Origin: Eublepharis macularius
Taxonomy: Eukaryota > Chordata > Lepidosauria > Squamata > Eublepharidae
Direction: 5' to 3'
DNA: 64,000 nucleotides
Assembly: GCF_028583425.1 (NCBI RefSeq)
Contig: NC_072801.1
Location: 23,952,001 to 24,016,000, forward strand
Shown: positions 35,601 to 63,689 of the stretch, in pieces
How positions within the stretch are numbered: the first letter of the stretch is position 1
Layout: the number at the start of each line of letters is the position of its first letter
The notes under the pieces: generated by a model
The model's input: the letters and a program-made list of their open reading frames with translations, nothing else
Databases searched by the model: none
What the model was told of the DNA's origin: nothing
Translations under genes and position numbers: made by a program

Positions 35601-36049
35601 AGCTAGTATTATAGCAGCAGGCTTTGTTACTGATTAAGGAAAGGCCATCGGACTGGCTTGCTTCCTACGGAAATATGAAGCTGAAAATAAACAAGAGGGG
35701 CATAACTTCTGAGGAAGCTTTATTAATAACTTCTGAGAAAGGTCAACTACTAATCAGGCTTATGTCTAGATGCTCATCAGCTCATCTTACCACAACTCAT
35801 TACAGAAACTGTTGGCTCGTCTAAGTACAACTTATTACAGAAGCTGTTTCATAACATCACGGGGATGGGACTTTTCTCAATTTGTGATACAAGAGCGCAT
35901 TATTTGTTGTGATGTTTTCTGGTCATTTATGTAATATGGTAGCACCATTTGTAATTTTATAATATAGTAGCCATAAATCACATTGTTGTGTTTTCTGACT
36001 CAGTCGAAGGCAGCTTCATGTATTTGAAAACTATGATATAAATCCAGAC

Positions 36050-36256
36050 GAGTTAGCCATGTCAGTCTGTAGTTGCAAAATAGTAAAGAAGTCCAGTAGC
36101 ACCTTTAAGATTAACCAACTTTATTGAGGCATAAGCTTTCGACGAAGAGAGCTGTGGTTCTCAAAAGCTTATGCCTGATGAAGAGAGCTGTGGTTCTCAA
36201 AAGCTTATGCCTCAATACAGTTGGTTAGTCTTAGAAGTGCTACTGGACTTTTACTA
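36050..36256. repeat. Type D repeat, inverted pair forming a hairpin
   Basis: The left arm GTCCAGTAGCACCTTTAAGA ... GGCATAAGCTTT is mirrored by AAAGCTTATGCCTCAATAC ... AGAAGTGCTACTGGAC. A second AAGAGAGCTGTGGTTCTCA copy sits in the middle. Confidence 0.7.
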
Positions 36257-36494
36257 TGATATAAATGCCTTTGAATTAAAAATAAATTACAACAGCTTTA
36301 CAAAGTCCACAAAGTTAATAGTCCAAGCATTTTTGACAACCTGCTCGGTTACATTTCTTAGTCACACATGGTCTAACAACACACACAAACTTTTCTTCCT
36401 GCTCAGTCACCTGGAGATCTTTCTTACTTGTCATATGCAACCAAACAAACTCTCTAAAAGCAGGAAAGCAATGCTGTAAGGTTAGTGTTGAACT

Positions 36495-36665
36495 CAAACT
36501 TGGTTGACTCTGTTTGAATCCTGCCTCTGCCATGGAAGCTTGCCAGGTGACCCTAGATCAGTCACACGCTTTCAGTCTAGCCATCCTCACAGGGTTGTTG
36601 TGAAGATAAAATGGAGGGGAGAACAACATACACTGCTTTGGGAGGGTATAAACGATGTAAGTAAG
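36495..36665 (+). repeat. tRNA-derived SINE, 5' truncated (CHST12 intron)
   Basis: TTTGAATCCTGCCTCTGCCA, CCTCACAGGGTTGTTGTGAA, GATAAAATGGAGGGGAG. Confidence 0.65.
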
Positions 36666-37269
36666 TAAACAAACAAGCAGCTCTCTATATCCATTCAGAG
36701 CAAGGAACTGAATGGGTTGCCTCAAAAGGTCCTTATTCATAAGCAAGCTCTGAAAAATGAAGCCTCAAACCTTCAGCACCCAACTGCTGAATATCCCTCC
36801 CTCTAAGGAAAAAAAGAACCCTTGTAGTGGCATCACGTGATATTCTCTGTCTGGCATTGAGCAGCTCCTAATGAATTAAAGCAAAACAAGGGCATCCCAA
36901 AAGCCGAATGACAGGTTCATTTCACTGCACCCACTCTGTTGGTTTCTATGGGACGTACAGTATAATTAACTCTGTTTAGAACTGAACTGGGCTCCCCCCT
37001 CCCCCTGCCGTGATGCCACCAGAAAATGTGTTTTGGTATATTTGCATGGCAAAAGTGCTCCCATTTTAATAGGGAGCCCACTGCCTGCAAACAGTTGGCG
37101 TGCCACAGAGAGAGGTTTAAAGCAGCCACCATGTGGCAGTCAGGCCCTGTCCACGAATACCAAGAAAAAGGGAAACCTCAACAATGAGCACTTGCTCACG
37201 AACTGCTTTGTCAATGCACAGACCCGTGGAGTCAGAGAAGCCAATTGTGGCAAAGGTGCTGATCCGTAT

Positions 37270-38165
37270 CTATTAAATTTATACTTCATCTTTCTCCCCA
37301 AAGTAGTGTAATTATTCTTCTCTCCATTTTATCCTCAGAACAGAAGAGAAATGGGGAAGATACTTTGTTTATAGTGAATAAAATTTTATGAGGTCTTAAT
37401 TTTGGAAACATGGAAACAATGGTATATTGATGTATGTTATAATCAGATTTCAAGATGGCTAATTATACAAAGATAAGTGGTTGTTTAGGTAAACAGTTGG
37501 TAAAACAGACTGTATAATGTAGAAATACCGGTAGAGAAGTAATATGTCTATCAGGAGGTAAAGAATTATTATAAGGTAAAGAGATGCAAAAGAGATAAGA
37601 GAATTTCCTTTCATATAAGATAAGGAATAGAAAAAGGTTAACATTGTTTATCGCATTCCAAATCTACATTAATGGTTATGGTAAACAGTTTTATTAAGAA
37701 ATAATTAGGGATTCTGCTATTGATTGTAATTGATTACAAGGAGCAACAATGGAATAAGGAGGTCTTTCTTTTTTTATTACTAGTATTATTAATACTAAAA
37801 ATAAGCAGGAATATGCTTAAACTATGCTTGTGTAGCACAATTGGAAAATATATGATAGCTAAGGTTAATAATTAATTCCTATCCTAATATTGGGAAAACT
37901 TATGTATTTTTATATTCTTTGTAGCACAAAGTTATATATTTGGTTTAACTTTCCTTCCCTTTTTACCCCTTTTCTTCTGTACCCCCTTATGAATTGAAAA
38001 TAAAAAAATATTAAATATTTTATCCTCAGAACTGCCACCCCTGTGAGGTAGGTTAGACTGAGAGTGTGCGATTGGCCCAGGATCACCCGGTGAGTTTCCA
38101 TAGCTGAGTGGGGATTCGAACCTGCCGTCTCCCAGATCCTAGGCTGATACTCTAACCATGCTGGA
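37270..38165 (-). repeat. tRNA-derived SINE split by a LINE
   Basis: The tail part precedes 37326 (TTATACTTCATCTTTCTCCCC). The head lies at 38017-38165 (GAGGTAGGTTAGACTGAGAG ... GGGGATTCGAACC, a box B-like motif on the minus strand ending at AGTATCAGCCTAGGATCTGG). Confidence 0.65.
37342..38016 (+). mobile_element. 5'-truncated LINE (L1-like 3' end) inserted in a SINE
   Basis: AT-rich 675-bp block ending in an A-rich tail (GAAAATAAAAAAATATT), flanked by a 16-base duplication ATTTTATCCTCAGAAC (37326-37341, 38017-38032), the mark of target-primed reverse transcription. It splits a minus-strand tRNA-type SINE. Confidence 0.75.
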
Positions 38166-38984
38166 TCCTTGCACACATGGCACAGAAGAAGAAATACAGG
38201 CTTGGCTCAGGTGAATAGGCAGCCCAGAAAGGGAAGTTGCTAATTGTGCAAAAGACTGCACAATTAACCATTTCCCTTTTTCAGACAGCAGAAAAGTCTG
38301 GTGTCCGGGAAAGGCATCTTGCATGGGAGGAAAACACAGTTAGCTGAACACACCCGTGGTATCCAACCTGTGCTTGCTAGGGTTTTTCCCCTGAGTGTTT
38401 CAGAAGAACTCAAAGTCATACGGAAATCCCCTTCCAATATGGAGGGCCATATGGAAATCCCCTTCCAATTCTTCAGCATCCCTCACATTCCAAGGCTCCT
38501 AAGTTTTCATTGATTTTTCCGGTCTGGTCTTTGGGCAGCTACCAAGATTGTAGTGTCTGCTGACAAAAATAAAACTGGAAACATTTCTCCCACCCCATGT
38601 AGAGGGAGAGCAGCCTGTGCCCCTCTAAGCCAAAGAACCAGCTCCCAAGCCATCACAGGTTACCACCCCTCTCTCTCTCTCACCTGCTTCAAAGTGGCAC
38701 TTGCCACCCTCAAAGCATCTTAACAACGCATCTCCGTTTGTTTCAGGGAAACATTCCTTCATTCCCAAACACTCCAGCCTGGGAGGATGACAAACGTTAC
38801 AGCACCTCTTTGCTTGCAAATCTGCATGTCCCAATTTAACCTGGGCCAAGCATCTCCTTTCCCAGATCTGTGTTTGCTACATAAAAATGTCTATGGATGT
38901 GGCTATGTGTCTCGGAAGGTATTTCTGGACTAAGGAAGATGTCAAGATGTCAAGAACCTCACAGAGCCACATACATGAGACAGG

Positions 38985-39180
38985 TCCAGGTTGGATAGCT
39001 GCCTTGGTCTAGTCAAAGTGCAAGATCCAGGTCCAACAGCACCTTTGAGACCAATTGGATTTCCAAGGTATGAGATTCTTAGAGCCAAAGCTCCCTATCT
39101 GATAAAGGGAGCTTTGGCTCTTGGAAGCTCATACCTTGGATATCTAGTTGGTCTTAAAGGTGTTATGGGACCCAGATCTT
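38985..39180. repeat. Type D-like palindrome
   Basis: AGATCCAGGTCCAACAGCAC ... GAGCCAAAGCTCCCT pairs with AGGGAGCTTTGGCTC ... GGTGTTATGGGACCCAGATC around an 8-10 base loop. It lies close to the downstream edge of the CpG island. Confidence 0.7.
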
Positions 39181-39249
39181 CCTCCTAGATAGGAGACGAG
39201 TTATTTTACATTCCCGCTCACTACAAACCAGGCTCTTTAGAGACCTTCA

Positions 39250-40150
39250 GAGGTCCCAGGGGACCCCTTCTTTTTGGCCCCCCTCCAAGCTTGAGGCGCT
39301 GCACCCCTCTTCCGTCCCGGCATCGTGGTTCTCCCGCTCCATCGTTGCGCACCGGACATCTGCCCGGAACTAAGCCGCCTCTTCCTTCGGACGAAGCCGG
39401 GAATCCTCGGGCAATGTCCGGCGCGCGTTTCGACCACCGCGCGGGGTCCTTCGGCGGGCACGGGTGAGGAGCTCGGAAGCCCGCCCCAGCCTACCCCTTC
39501 CCAGCGGGGTTGTCCCAAGGCACCCCCATGGCAGGCTGGAGCGGAGCGCCGGGAGCAGCAGCGATGCTCTCCGCTCCCCCAGTCCCGGTCCGCTCCGACC
39601 GGCCGGCACGGAGCGGCGGCAGCCCTGCGCCCTCGGAGGGGCTCCTCTTTGCAGCCCCCGCTGCAGGGCCGCTTCCCCGCCCCAGCCCGGCTCCCCTGCT
39701 CACCTCCTGCCCGGGGTGCTCGGCCAGCAGCGGAGGCGCCTCCCTTCCCCGGCCAGCCCGGCAGCGGCGCCTCCTGCGGCCAGTCCTCCGCCGCCCCGTC
39801 TCGCGAGAAGGCTGGCCCGCGGAGTGGGGTCGCGGCGGGCGCAGGCGCCACGCAGCCGAGGAGGGGGGCCGCCGGCGGAGGCGCGCCGCGCTCGGGCCCT
39901 CCCAGGAACCGATGTCGTGCGCGCCCCGGGAGGAGCCGGGAGCGCTCGGCCCAGGGAGAGAGCGGCCGCGTCGAGGGCCAGTTGGCTCCAAGAGAGGGTT
40001 GGGGGGACCCTGACGCGCCCTGCAGACCAGTGATGTGCCCCCGCCTGCCTTCCCTCGCACGAAACTCGGCACGTCGGTGCTCCTCCTTGGCTGACGGCGC
40101 GCGCTCCTCTGCGGTCGTCCAGGGGAAACCCGTTTTCACTTCCCGAAAAG
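39250..40150. promoter_or_regulatory. CpG island, probable CHST12 promoter
   Basis: About 900 bases are very rich in G+C and dense in CG dinucleotides, in contrast to the AT-leaning, CG-poor surroundings. GC boxes (for example CCCCGCCCC near 39676) are visible, with no obvious TATA box. Long open frames occur on both strands here but are a by-product of GC richness and resemble no protein. It lies upstream of CHST12 and downstream of the kinesin stop, so it most simply serves CHST12 on the minus strand. Confidence 0.75.
39704..39900 (-). other. Candidate CHST12 non-coding first exon (3' end defined by a donor)
   Basis: Inside the CpG island the minus strand reads GGGCAGGAG then GTGAGC, a near-consensus splice donor with the exon ending at 39704. 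CHST12 coding sequence starts about 10 kb downstream on the same strand behind a good acceptor, so this is the natural candidate for its leader exon. The upstream boundary (transcription start) is a guess. The exon could instead belong to an unrelated non-coding transcript. Confidence 0.45.
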
Positions 40151-40179
40151 CTTATGCTGGAGCAAGTCACCCTTAAAGC

Positions 40180-40424
40180 CAGTGTGATGCAAAGGTCAGA
40201 GTGTCGGACTAGGATCTGGGAGCCCCAGCTTCGAATCCCCACTCTTCCGCAGAAGCTTGCCGGGTGGCCTCGGGCCGGCCCCAGCCACACACCACTCAGC
40301 CCTATCTTCCTCGCAGGGTTGTTGTGATGATAAAATGGGGGAAGGGAGAGCGATGTGAGCTGCTTTGGGTCCCCATTGGTGAGAAAAGGCGGGGTATAAA
40401 CAAAGTAAATGAATAAATAAAATG
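40180..40424 (+). repeat. tRNA-derived SINE at the CpG-island edge
   Basis: GCCAGTGTGATGCAAAGGTC, GGACTAGGATCTGGGAGCC, CTTCGAATCCCCAC, CAGGGTTGTTGTGATGAT, A-rich tail. It starts within about 30 bases of the island boundary. Confidence 0.75.
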
Positions 40425-40484
40425 CCACTGGAATCTTTTTATTGGTGTGCCCGTGAGAAACAGTGGGCCATGCTGCTCAGACTG

Positions 40485-40830
40485 GGCTTTATTCCACCCT
40501 ATAGAACACCAGGTGCCTGCTGGATGAGACCGGCTGTTGCAGTCTTGTTTAGGCCAGGATCTTGTTTTACTCAGTGGCCAACCAGTTGCCAATAAACAGG
40601 GCAGAGAGGCCAAGCCCTTCTCTTAAGATTGCCTCCTATCAGAAGTTGAATGCCTCTGGCTATGGAGGTTCCTTTAGTCGTCCTCGATGGACCTATCCAT
40701 CGATGCTGTCTAATCTCCTTTTCAAGCCATTCTTGGTCCTCCTGGCCCCAACCCCCTCTATCTGCTGGCAGGAGATTCCACCATTTCATAACTCATTGAG
40801 TAAAGAAGTACTTTCTTTCCACCAAGGGCA
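40485..40830 (+). repeat. LINE-like 3' region (CR1/L2 type), diverged
   Basis: TGCCTGCTGGATGAGACC, TGAATGCCTCTGGCTATGGA, GGTTCCTTTAGTCGTCC and ACTCATTGAGTAAAGAAGTA recur at 44340-44640 and 48295-48600. Confidence 0.5.
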
Positions 40831-41494
40831 CCTGTGGCCTATCAACTTGCCCATAAGCGCCCCCCCCATCCACAAATCCATAGCCATCCCGCCCTCCATT
40901 ACCCATTCTCAAAACAAAACATCCACCTTTTCTTCCTGTCTTGCTATGCTGGCTTATGGATCAGGAGGAGATCACACATTTACAGAAGGGGGCGCTCTGA
41001 GACTGGGAGGAAAGCATGTTTTGATGCTGGTACAAAAATGCACCAGCAGTCCGAGCCAGGAGAGTTTATTCCATGCTGAAGATCTGGAGACCGTCCATCT
41101 GTGATGAAAGGCTCTTCTGTGAACCCTCATTCACTGACGCTCCTATTCACCCTGCCGAACTCCAACACACACTGCTTTTTTTCTGAAAAAGTTCAAATCC
41201 TTTCTGGCAGTTTCCCCTCTCATCTCTTTCACGCTTCAGAATACTTGCAAACTGACACAAGTTTATTTTTCCGGTGGCTGGCTCTCCTTTTGGATCCCCC
41301 CTCCAAGAGCTGGATGCGCTCTCTCTATAGGTCTTGACACAACTGGAAAGCCACAGTCAAACTGCACAAAAAGCCAGCGGTGGTTTAGGAATCTTTCTGC
41401 AAAAATTCTGGTGGCGTGTGCATGGACCAGGACACATTTGGTCACCTGTTTTAGGGAGGGTGTTGGCTGTAATAGATGGAAGGGGGGAAAGGAC

Positions 41495-41702
41495 ATAAAA
41501 GGGAGGGGTCATGACTCAGTGGTAGAGCATCTGCTTGGCATGCAGAAGGTTCCAGGTTCAATCCCTGGCATCTCCAGTAAGAATCAGGTTGTTGGTGATG
41601 GGAAAGACCACTGCCCGAGACCCTGGAGAGCTGCTGGTGGTCTGAATAGACAATACTGACTTTGATGGACCGTCTGATTCGGTACATGGCTGCTTCATAT
41701 GG
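41495..41702 (+). repeat. tRNA-derived SINE
   Basis: The head TCAGTGGTAGAGCATCTGC then TGGCATGCAGAAGGTTCC and AGGTTCAATCCC is tRNA-like. The body GAGACCCTGGAGAGCTGCTG and end GGTACATGGCTGCTTCATAT follow. Too diverged and too long to be a tRNA gene. Confidence 0.8.
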
Positions 41703-42214
41703 GGCAGCATATGCACTTGGGGAGAGCGTTGTGGACTGAAATCACAGCAGAGGATGGAGTTCACTTTGAAAACTTTCCTTTGGAAGATGAAGATAGAAAT
41801 GCTTCAGCAGAGGTCAATAGGCAGTGCCAGTGCCAAATTTCACCCCCCCCCCCGCCACACACACACCAGAAGCTCTGGATCAGCAGATTCATGCAGAGGT
41901 TCTTGGCTGCAGGCCATTTTGGTTAGGAGCGAATGAGGCCGTGGACTTCACCTGAAGCCCTTTCTTGAAGTAGACCCCCTGCAAAAATAGATGCTCACAT
42001 GTACCATTTGTGTGCGTGTTTTGGCAGGGAGTAATGTTCAGTCACATGAGTACCCACTTGCCATCCGAAGTAGTACAGCTCAGCAAAAATTAGTCCTTTG
42101 TATACAAGATATGCATGGAGACAATCCAGGGCAGTTAAGTAAAATGAAGCAACATTTATTTCTTGAAATGCATCTCTGCAAGTTAAAAAAAAAATGTATC
42201 ACCGAGTGTCTCAC

Positions 42215-42305
42215 AGTCATGCACCTGACGAAGAGAACTGTAGTTCTCTAAAGCTTATGCTACAGTTAAGTTGGTTAGTCTTTTAAGGTGCTACTGGACT
42301 CACCA
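42215..42305 (-). repeat. Type D repeat, single arm
   Basis: CTGACGAAGAGAACTGTAGT, AAGCTTATGCTACAGTTAAG, AAGGTGCTACTGGACTC. Confidence 0.65.
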
Positions 42306-43274
42306 TTTTGTCTCACGGTAATATACCAAAATCCCCCAAATACACAACCTTTCAAAGTTACAGTCGTGGGCTTGAACATAGCCTAAAGAAAACTATGTTA
42401 TGTTTTCTATGGAATGGGGTAAGATGCAGATCCCAGGGGAAAGAATTACATAACTGGGGAATTGTCACAGACGGGGCCTCAGAGGCAGCATACCTGTATT
42501 TGCAGCTCTGCGGGGAATTTTCAGTGGCTCCTATCAAATGGAGTTTGGAGCAAGCTACAGGAAATCTGCCATGGCAGGTGTCTGTAAGCTGCCCTTACCC
42601 AAGGGGAAGCAGGCGGGTATTCCCAGCAGATGGAAGGAGTAACATTGGAATGCAGTCAATGAGCCAGTGGCACTGGCACACTGTTCAAAGAGGTATTGCT
42701 GCATGTCGGGATTTCTGGAGACAGGAAGTGTTGTAAAGGGTGCACCTGCTTCTCCAAATCTGGGCCTTCCCAGATGGTAAAGGATGACAGGGAAAGCACA
42801 AAGGTTCTTGGTAATGCAGCATCCTCATCTGACTGCTAAACACAGACCACCATGCCCTTCTTTTTTCTACCCATCCCCCATTAGCTAAAATGCTCCTTGG
42901 CAAAGTCAAATTCTTCTGCCTCGTGGCTAGCAGGAGAAAATCTTTCCTGTGTTTCCTTTGCCTTTATTTAGACTTTGGCAGGTTTCTCAGTTTGGTGCCT
43001 TGATGCTGTTTCAGGTGGTCACCGGAACTCTCTGCAGGCCCTGAGTGCAAAAGAAAACAAGAATTCTGATCAGATTGTTGAACGTAAGATGCCCCTCCTC
43101 AAGCATGGCGGAGAGAAAAAGCGGCCAAGGTCATGGGCAGACAAAAAGAAATATTCCTTCAGACAACACTTAAAGCTACCCTCTGCCACAAGAACAGGGA
43201 TGGTTACTACTAGATGGTTTTAGGAGGAAAACGGACAGATTCATGGTGATGAAATCTGTCAGTGCTCGGACCAA

Positions 43275-43445
43275 GACAGCCCAGATAATTTATTTTTTTA
43301 ATTTCATTATATTTCTATTCCACCCTCCCTGCAAACGGGCTCAGGGCAGATTACATCAGTTGAAACACAATCACAATTACAGCAAAATTTACAAATTCAC
43401 AAAACACATTAAAATCAGTTACATATAAATAACTAAAAACGTCAA
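43275..43445 (+). repeat. Interspersed repeat tail
   Basis: ATTTCTATTCCACCCTCCCT and GGGCTCAGGGCAGATTACAT followed by an A-rich CACAATCACAATTACAG tail. Probable LINE or SINE end, family not determined. Confidence 0.4.
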
Positions 43446-43514
43446 GAAGGTGGCAATCACAGTGTAGCTTAACTTATCTTCGCTCAATAAGACAATATTC
43501 TAAAGCAGAGTGAT

Positions 43515-43695
43515 GGCAGCACTGATCTCATCAGATCTCGGAAGCTAAGCAGGGTCAGCCTTGGTTAGTAATTGGATGGGAGACCTCCAACGAAGACCAC
43601 TTCTGTTAGTCTCTTGCCATGAAAACCCCACTGGGTCACTATCAGCTATGAGTCGATGGCACTCTCCACTCCAAGTCTACCAGCAGTTATTGGCC
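43515..43695 (+). repeat. 5S-rRNA-derived SINE
   Basis: CAGATCTCGGAAGCTAAGCA, TTGGATGGGAGACCTCCAAC, then CTATGAGTCGATGGCAC. Confidence 0.75.
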
Positions 43696-44334
43696 ACGAT
43701 GGCTCAGTGCCACCTCCATGGTCGGAGCAGCGTACCTTACAAATACCCAAGAGAAAGCTACTGCCTTTCTGCCCAGCTTGCAGGCTTCCTAGAGACACTT
43801 GATTGGCTGCTGAGGAGGAACATGATGCATTGAAGTGACTTCAGATGAGGAAACTACTTTTTATTTTTATTGAAAATATGAAAGACATGGAAAGAAAAGA
43901 AGGAAGGAAAAGGGAGGGAAAGACATGGAAAGAAAGGAGGAAAGGGAGGGAGATAAATAAACTAGACTAAAATAAAATGTATGGCCATGGCGATACTCAG
44001 AGACCTCCAGGAGCCACACGATCTCTCTAAAAGAGCCACATGTGGCTCCCGAGCCGCAGTTTGGCCACCCCTGCTATATTCTAATACAGACTGAATTTAC
44101 AGAGAGTTCATTCATGTACAATAGCTATACTGTACTGGCCCCATTGACTTCCAATTGTTTCTGGACATCCAGTACAGCTTATATTGGGATCATTAGGCTG
44201 TCTGCAAAAGCCATTCTGCCTCTCCAAGAATATCTTTCTGGCAGGACAGAAGCCAGATGTAGAAACTGATTGAGATTGCTTGCGGCGGCATGTTGCAGTC
44301 TGTACTTTGCGATACGCTGTTAAAATGCACCCTG

Positions 44335-44640
44335 TATTTTAAGAACATTAGAGGTGCCTCTGCTGGATTGATCCAGTGTTCCATCTGGGCCAACATCCTG
44401 TTTCTCAGTTGCCCTGGAAAGCCAGCAAATAGGACACCAAGACCAAGGCCTCTTATATACCCAGCACTGAAATTCAGAGGTTGACTGCCTCTGGCTGTGG
44501 AGGTTCCCTTTAGTCACCGACTATCCACTGATGGCCCTTTCCTCTGTGAGACTCATTCTCTTTTAAATCTTCACTACGCCCACTGGCAGTGAATTCAACA
44601 ATTTAATTACTCATTGAGCTGAAACATTTCTTGAGATGAG
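44335..44640 (+). repeat. LINE-like 3' region, same family
   Basis: TGCTGGATTGATCCAGTGTT, GACTGCCTCTGGCTGTGGAG, ACTCATTGAGCTGAAACAT. Confidence 0.5.
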
Positions 44641-45034
44641 AACCACACATTCGTCCCTGGCACCATCAACAAACGAGAGACCTGAGCCAATCCATGAGGC
44701 TGTTCGAATGGATGAAGCTAAGCTGGCCACGGAACTGACACGAAGAAGCCATGGCATTGCCAGGCATTGGTTTTGAGAACTCTGCTATTGACCTTTGACC
44801 CTCTTTGGTACTATCTGGCTTTGGGTTTGACCTGAGTTGCTTTGTTGAACAGTGCTTGGGGCCATGCTACTGACAGCCAGAACCTGCGATGCATTTTCTT
44901 CTGTAAAGTAACAGAAAAACAGAGATCCCCCTGCATTGTAAAGAAGATATCACTTCAGACTATAGTGTTTTAGCGCTAAGGATCCAAAGAGAGGCATTGC
45001 AATGAGATCCGTGGTCTCCATCTAATCTGGGACT

Positions 45035-45246
45035 GGCTAGGCTTGCCAGCTCCAGGTTGGGAAGTTCCTGGAGACTTGGGGGCAGAGCCTGGGGAGGGCA
45101 GGGTTTGAGGAACTGAGGGACCTCGGTGGGGTATAATGCCATAAAGTGCACCCTCCAAAGCAGCCAGAGGAACTGATCTTTGCCATCTAGAGATCAGTTG
45201 TAGTTCCATCATCTCTCCAGGCCCCACCTGTAGGTTGGCAACCCTA
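45035..45246 (+). repeat. Type C repeat
   Basis: GGCTTGCCAGCTCCAGGTTG ... TAGGTTGGCAACCCTAG. Confidence 0.65.
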
Positions 45247-46389
45247 GGAACAGCTCATTCCCCAACAGCTCAGCAAAGTAAATATCACCTTTGGATAGCA
45301 ATTTAAATAAGAGGAAAAAAAACAATGGTCTGAGTTCTGCTCTGATAAAAAATTGGGCTCTCCCCCCGCACTACTTTGTGGTAAAAATAGAAATACTAGG
45401 AGATGGGTAATCAATCACAAGCATCTATGTTGTCTGGCATTGAAATCTAGAGGTGCCTGGAATTTAACATGCAAACCTTGATTCTCTTCTAGGGCTCACA
45501 TGCCAGAAAACTGATGACCACCAGAAGACCAAAACACAGACACCAGTGTTTTCTCAATGGAGGGGTTTGTATAAGCCTCTGAAGGGAGCCACGCCCCCCC
45601 CCCAACAAATCCCATCTGATAACATTTTACCTATAAGGTGACGAGTGAGGAATTTGATTTTCATGGCATCAGGCAGGAGGTGGGTTGCATTGCTCACAAT
45701 GACATCGGGCAACTGGGAAACCTTGGTTTTGATCAGCTGACTTTCAGAGGCGTGGTCCATGTTGTTGGAGGGGGTCCAATGTTTTACTTGAGAGGCCTGT
45801 AAGATACCCCCTCCCCAAAGGCTTCTGTCAATTCAGACTTCAGAATGCACATTCCCCCCCCCCAATTAACACAGTCACAAAATCACATAATATCCCAAAG
45901 AGGTATCCCGTTGTTCTGACCAGGCCAAGATTTTATTAAGGGTAAACACATCACTATATTTTATTAAGGGCCTCTAACATAGTTTGATGGCAAAGGTTAG
46001 CTGTTCTTAATGAAGAGGTTTACTTCTTACACATAATATCTTGGGTACAACCTACCTATAAGTTGGTATGTTTTTGTGCAAATGCAGGGGTGGGGGGAAT
46101 CATGGTATGGGCAAAAAACTCAAAAATCATCTTTGGTTGGTTGGTTGGTTTGGAGGGTTTAAGCAGGTTTGTAGCCCTGTGGACATGCCTGAAATACAGT
46201 CAAAAAGTCATTGCCTGTTGAATGCCTGAATAACATTTTGAGTGGATGGTGGAGGGGGGTTAGTGTCCTGCAAGGTTTTCACATGATAATTTGAAATAAC
46301 ATAATAAATGCAAACTAGTAAAAAAATACACAAAACAAGAGGAATTTGTATAACGAATACCCATCACAAAGTCGGAGCTACCTTTTGGC

Positions 46390-46608
46390 AGAGAGTCTCT
46401 CTACACAAGACACCTTGGTGCATGTTTGTCAAGTGCAGGGAGATGGAATGTTAGCCAGGAAGCATAGTTTAAAAAGATATAGCCAGCGGAGATCACTTTT
46501 CAGAGGGTTTGTCAATTTCCTCTTCGCCTCTGGAAGGCTACCATTGTATCTCCTGACACGTGTTCTTCACGTGTCAGATGTCTTGTGTAGAGACATCTCA
46601 AAGTATTC
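46390..46608. repeat. Palindromic MITE-like element related to type B
   Basis: Ends AGTCTCTCTACACAAGACA and GTCTTGTGTAGAGACA are inverted copies. The inner ATGTTAGCCAGGAAGC is shared with type B. Confidence 0.65.
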
Positions 46609-47056
46609 AGAATGTGAATATTTTTAGCACACAGCTCCCAGAGTGCCTTGCTGATTGAAATCCACACTGCCAAGCATTGTTCAAGAGGGCATTTTTATCA
46701 AGAGTTAACATCTGTGAAAATTTAGGCTTTTTTCATAGTGTTGATCATTGTGTTATTACACAATTTTTGCTGTATTCTCTAATTTCTTAAGTCAGCTTTG
46801 TTACACAACTTGTGTATGTAATACACTGGCATTTTGGAGTCCTGTTTTATGCCCTGTATTATACCGTTTTCTATTGAATTCTCTCATTTTTGTAACCTGT
46901 TTTTAGTGTTGTGTGCATGACACTGTTCCTATGACATAGTTTTTAACTGTGTCATACACCTTCATTCTTGTTGGGGAAAATGGGCTAAAAATTAAATCTT
47001 TTTTTTTTTGCCTTGCTTAGTTCCTTCTGGCCAATTCCTGGCTGCCAGTTCACCCA

Positions 47057-63387
<16,331 letters not shown>

Positions 63388-63424
63388 CTGGACAAAAAAA
63401 TAGAGCCAAAAGTCTGAACCCTGT

Positions 63425-63570
63425 AAATAAGCCAATGCGGTATAATGGTTAGTGTGTCAGACTAGGATTTCGGAGACCTGCATTTAAATCTCCCACTCAG
63501 CTGTGGACACTTGTGAGTGACCTTGGGCTAGTTCCAAGCAAGGTATAAATATCAGAATGTAAATAAAATA
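63425..63570 (+). repeat. tRNA-derived SINE, short (kinesin intron)
   Basis: AAGCCAATGCGGTATAATGG, CAGACTAGGATTTCGGAGAC, ending in ATGTAAATAAAATAAG. Confidence 0.65.
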
Positions 63571-63689
63571 AGAAGGTTCATCTATGGATTTTTGGAAGCT
63601 TATTACTGGATCCTCAATGATGCTGCTCTTCCCACAATGGGATGTGACACAACCATACTCCCATCTTGGGCTTTGTTCCTAAACGGTAG

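Larger units (their letters stand above)
29784..39703 (-). other. Putative CHST12 first intron
   Basis: Bounded by the candidate donor at 39703 and the acceptor at 29784. No coding exon is recognisable inside. It holds SINEs at about 30.26, 33.8, 34.6 and 36.5 kb, palindromic repeats at about 32.9, 36.05 and 38.99 kb, and a 5'-truncated LINE at 37342-38016. Other stretches (about 30.5-32.9, 33.2-33.8 and 34.9-35.5 kb) show nothing I can identify. Confidence 0.4.
40426..47056. other. Spacer between kinesin and CHST12
   Basis: No coding exon recognised. Holds LINE-like tails (40.48-40.86, 43.27-43.45, 44.34-44.57 kb), a tRNA-type SINE (41495-41700), a 5S-type SINE (43515-43695), a GTTGCCAAC-ended repeat (45035-45246), a purine-rich low-complexity tract (43870-43960) and a palindromic element (46390-46608). 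About 42.3-43.2 and 45.25-46.35 kb show nothing identifiable. Confidence 0.6.

Noticed and set aside
39237-40428. Long open frames (up to 300 codons) on both strands
   Set aside because: They lie in the CpG island, where stop codons are rare. Their composition is proline/arginine/alanine/glycine, frames overlap on both strands and no domain is recognisable.
41495-41570. tRNA gene
   Set aside because: Box A and box B-like sequence is present, but no clean cloverleaf; it is the head of a SINE with a body and tail.
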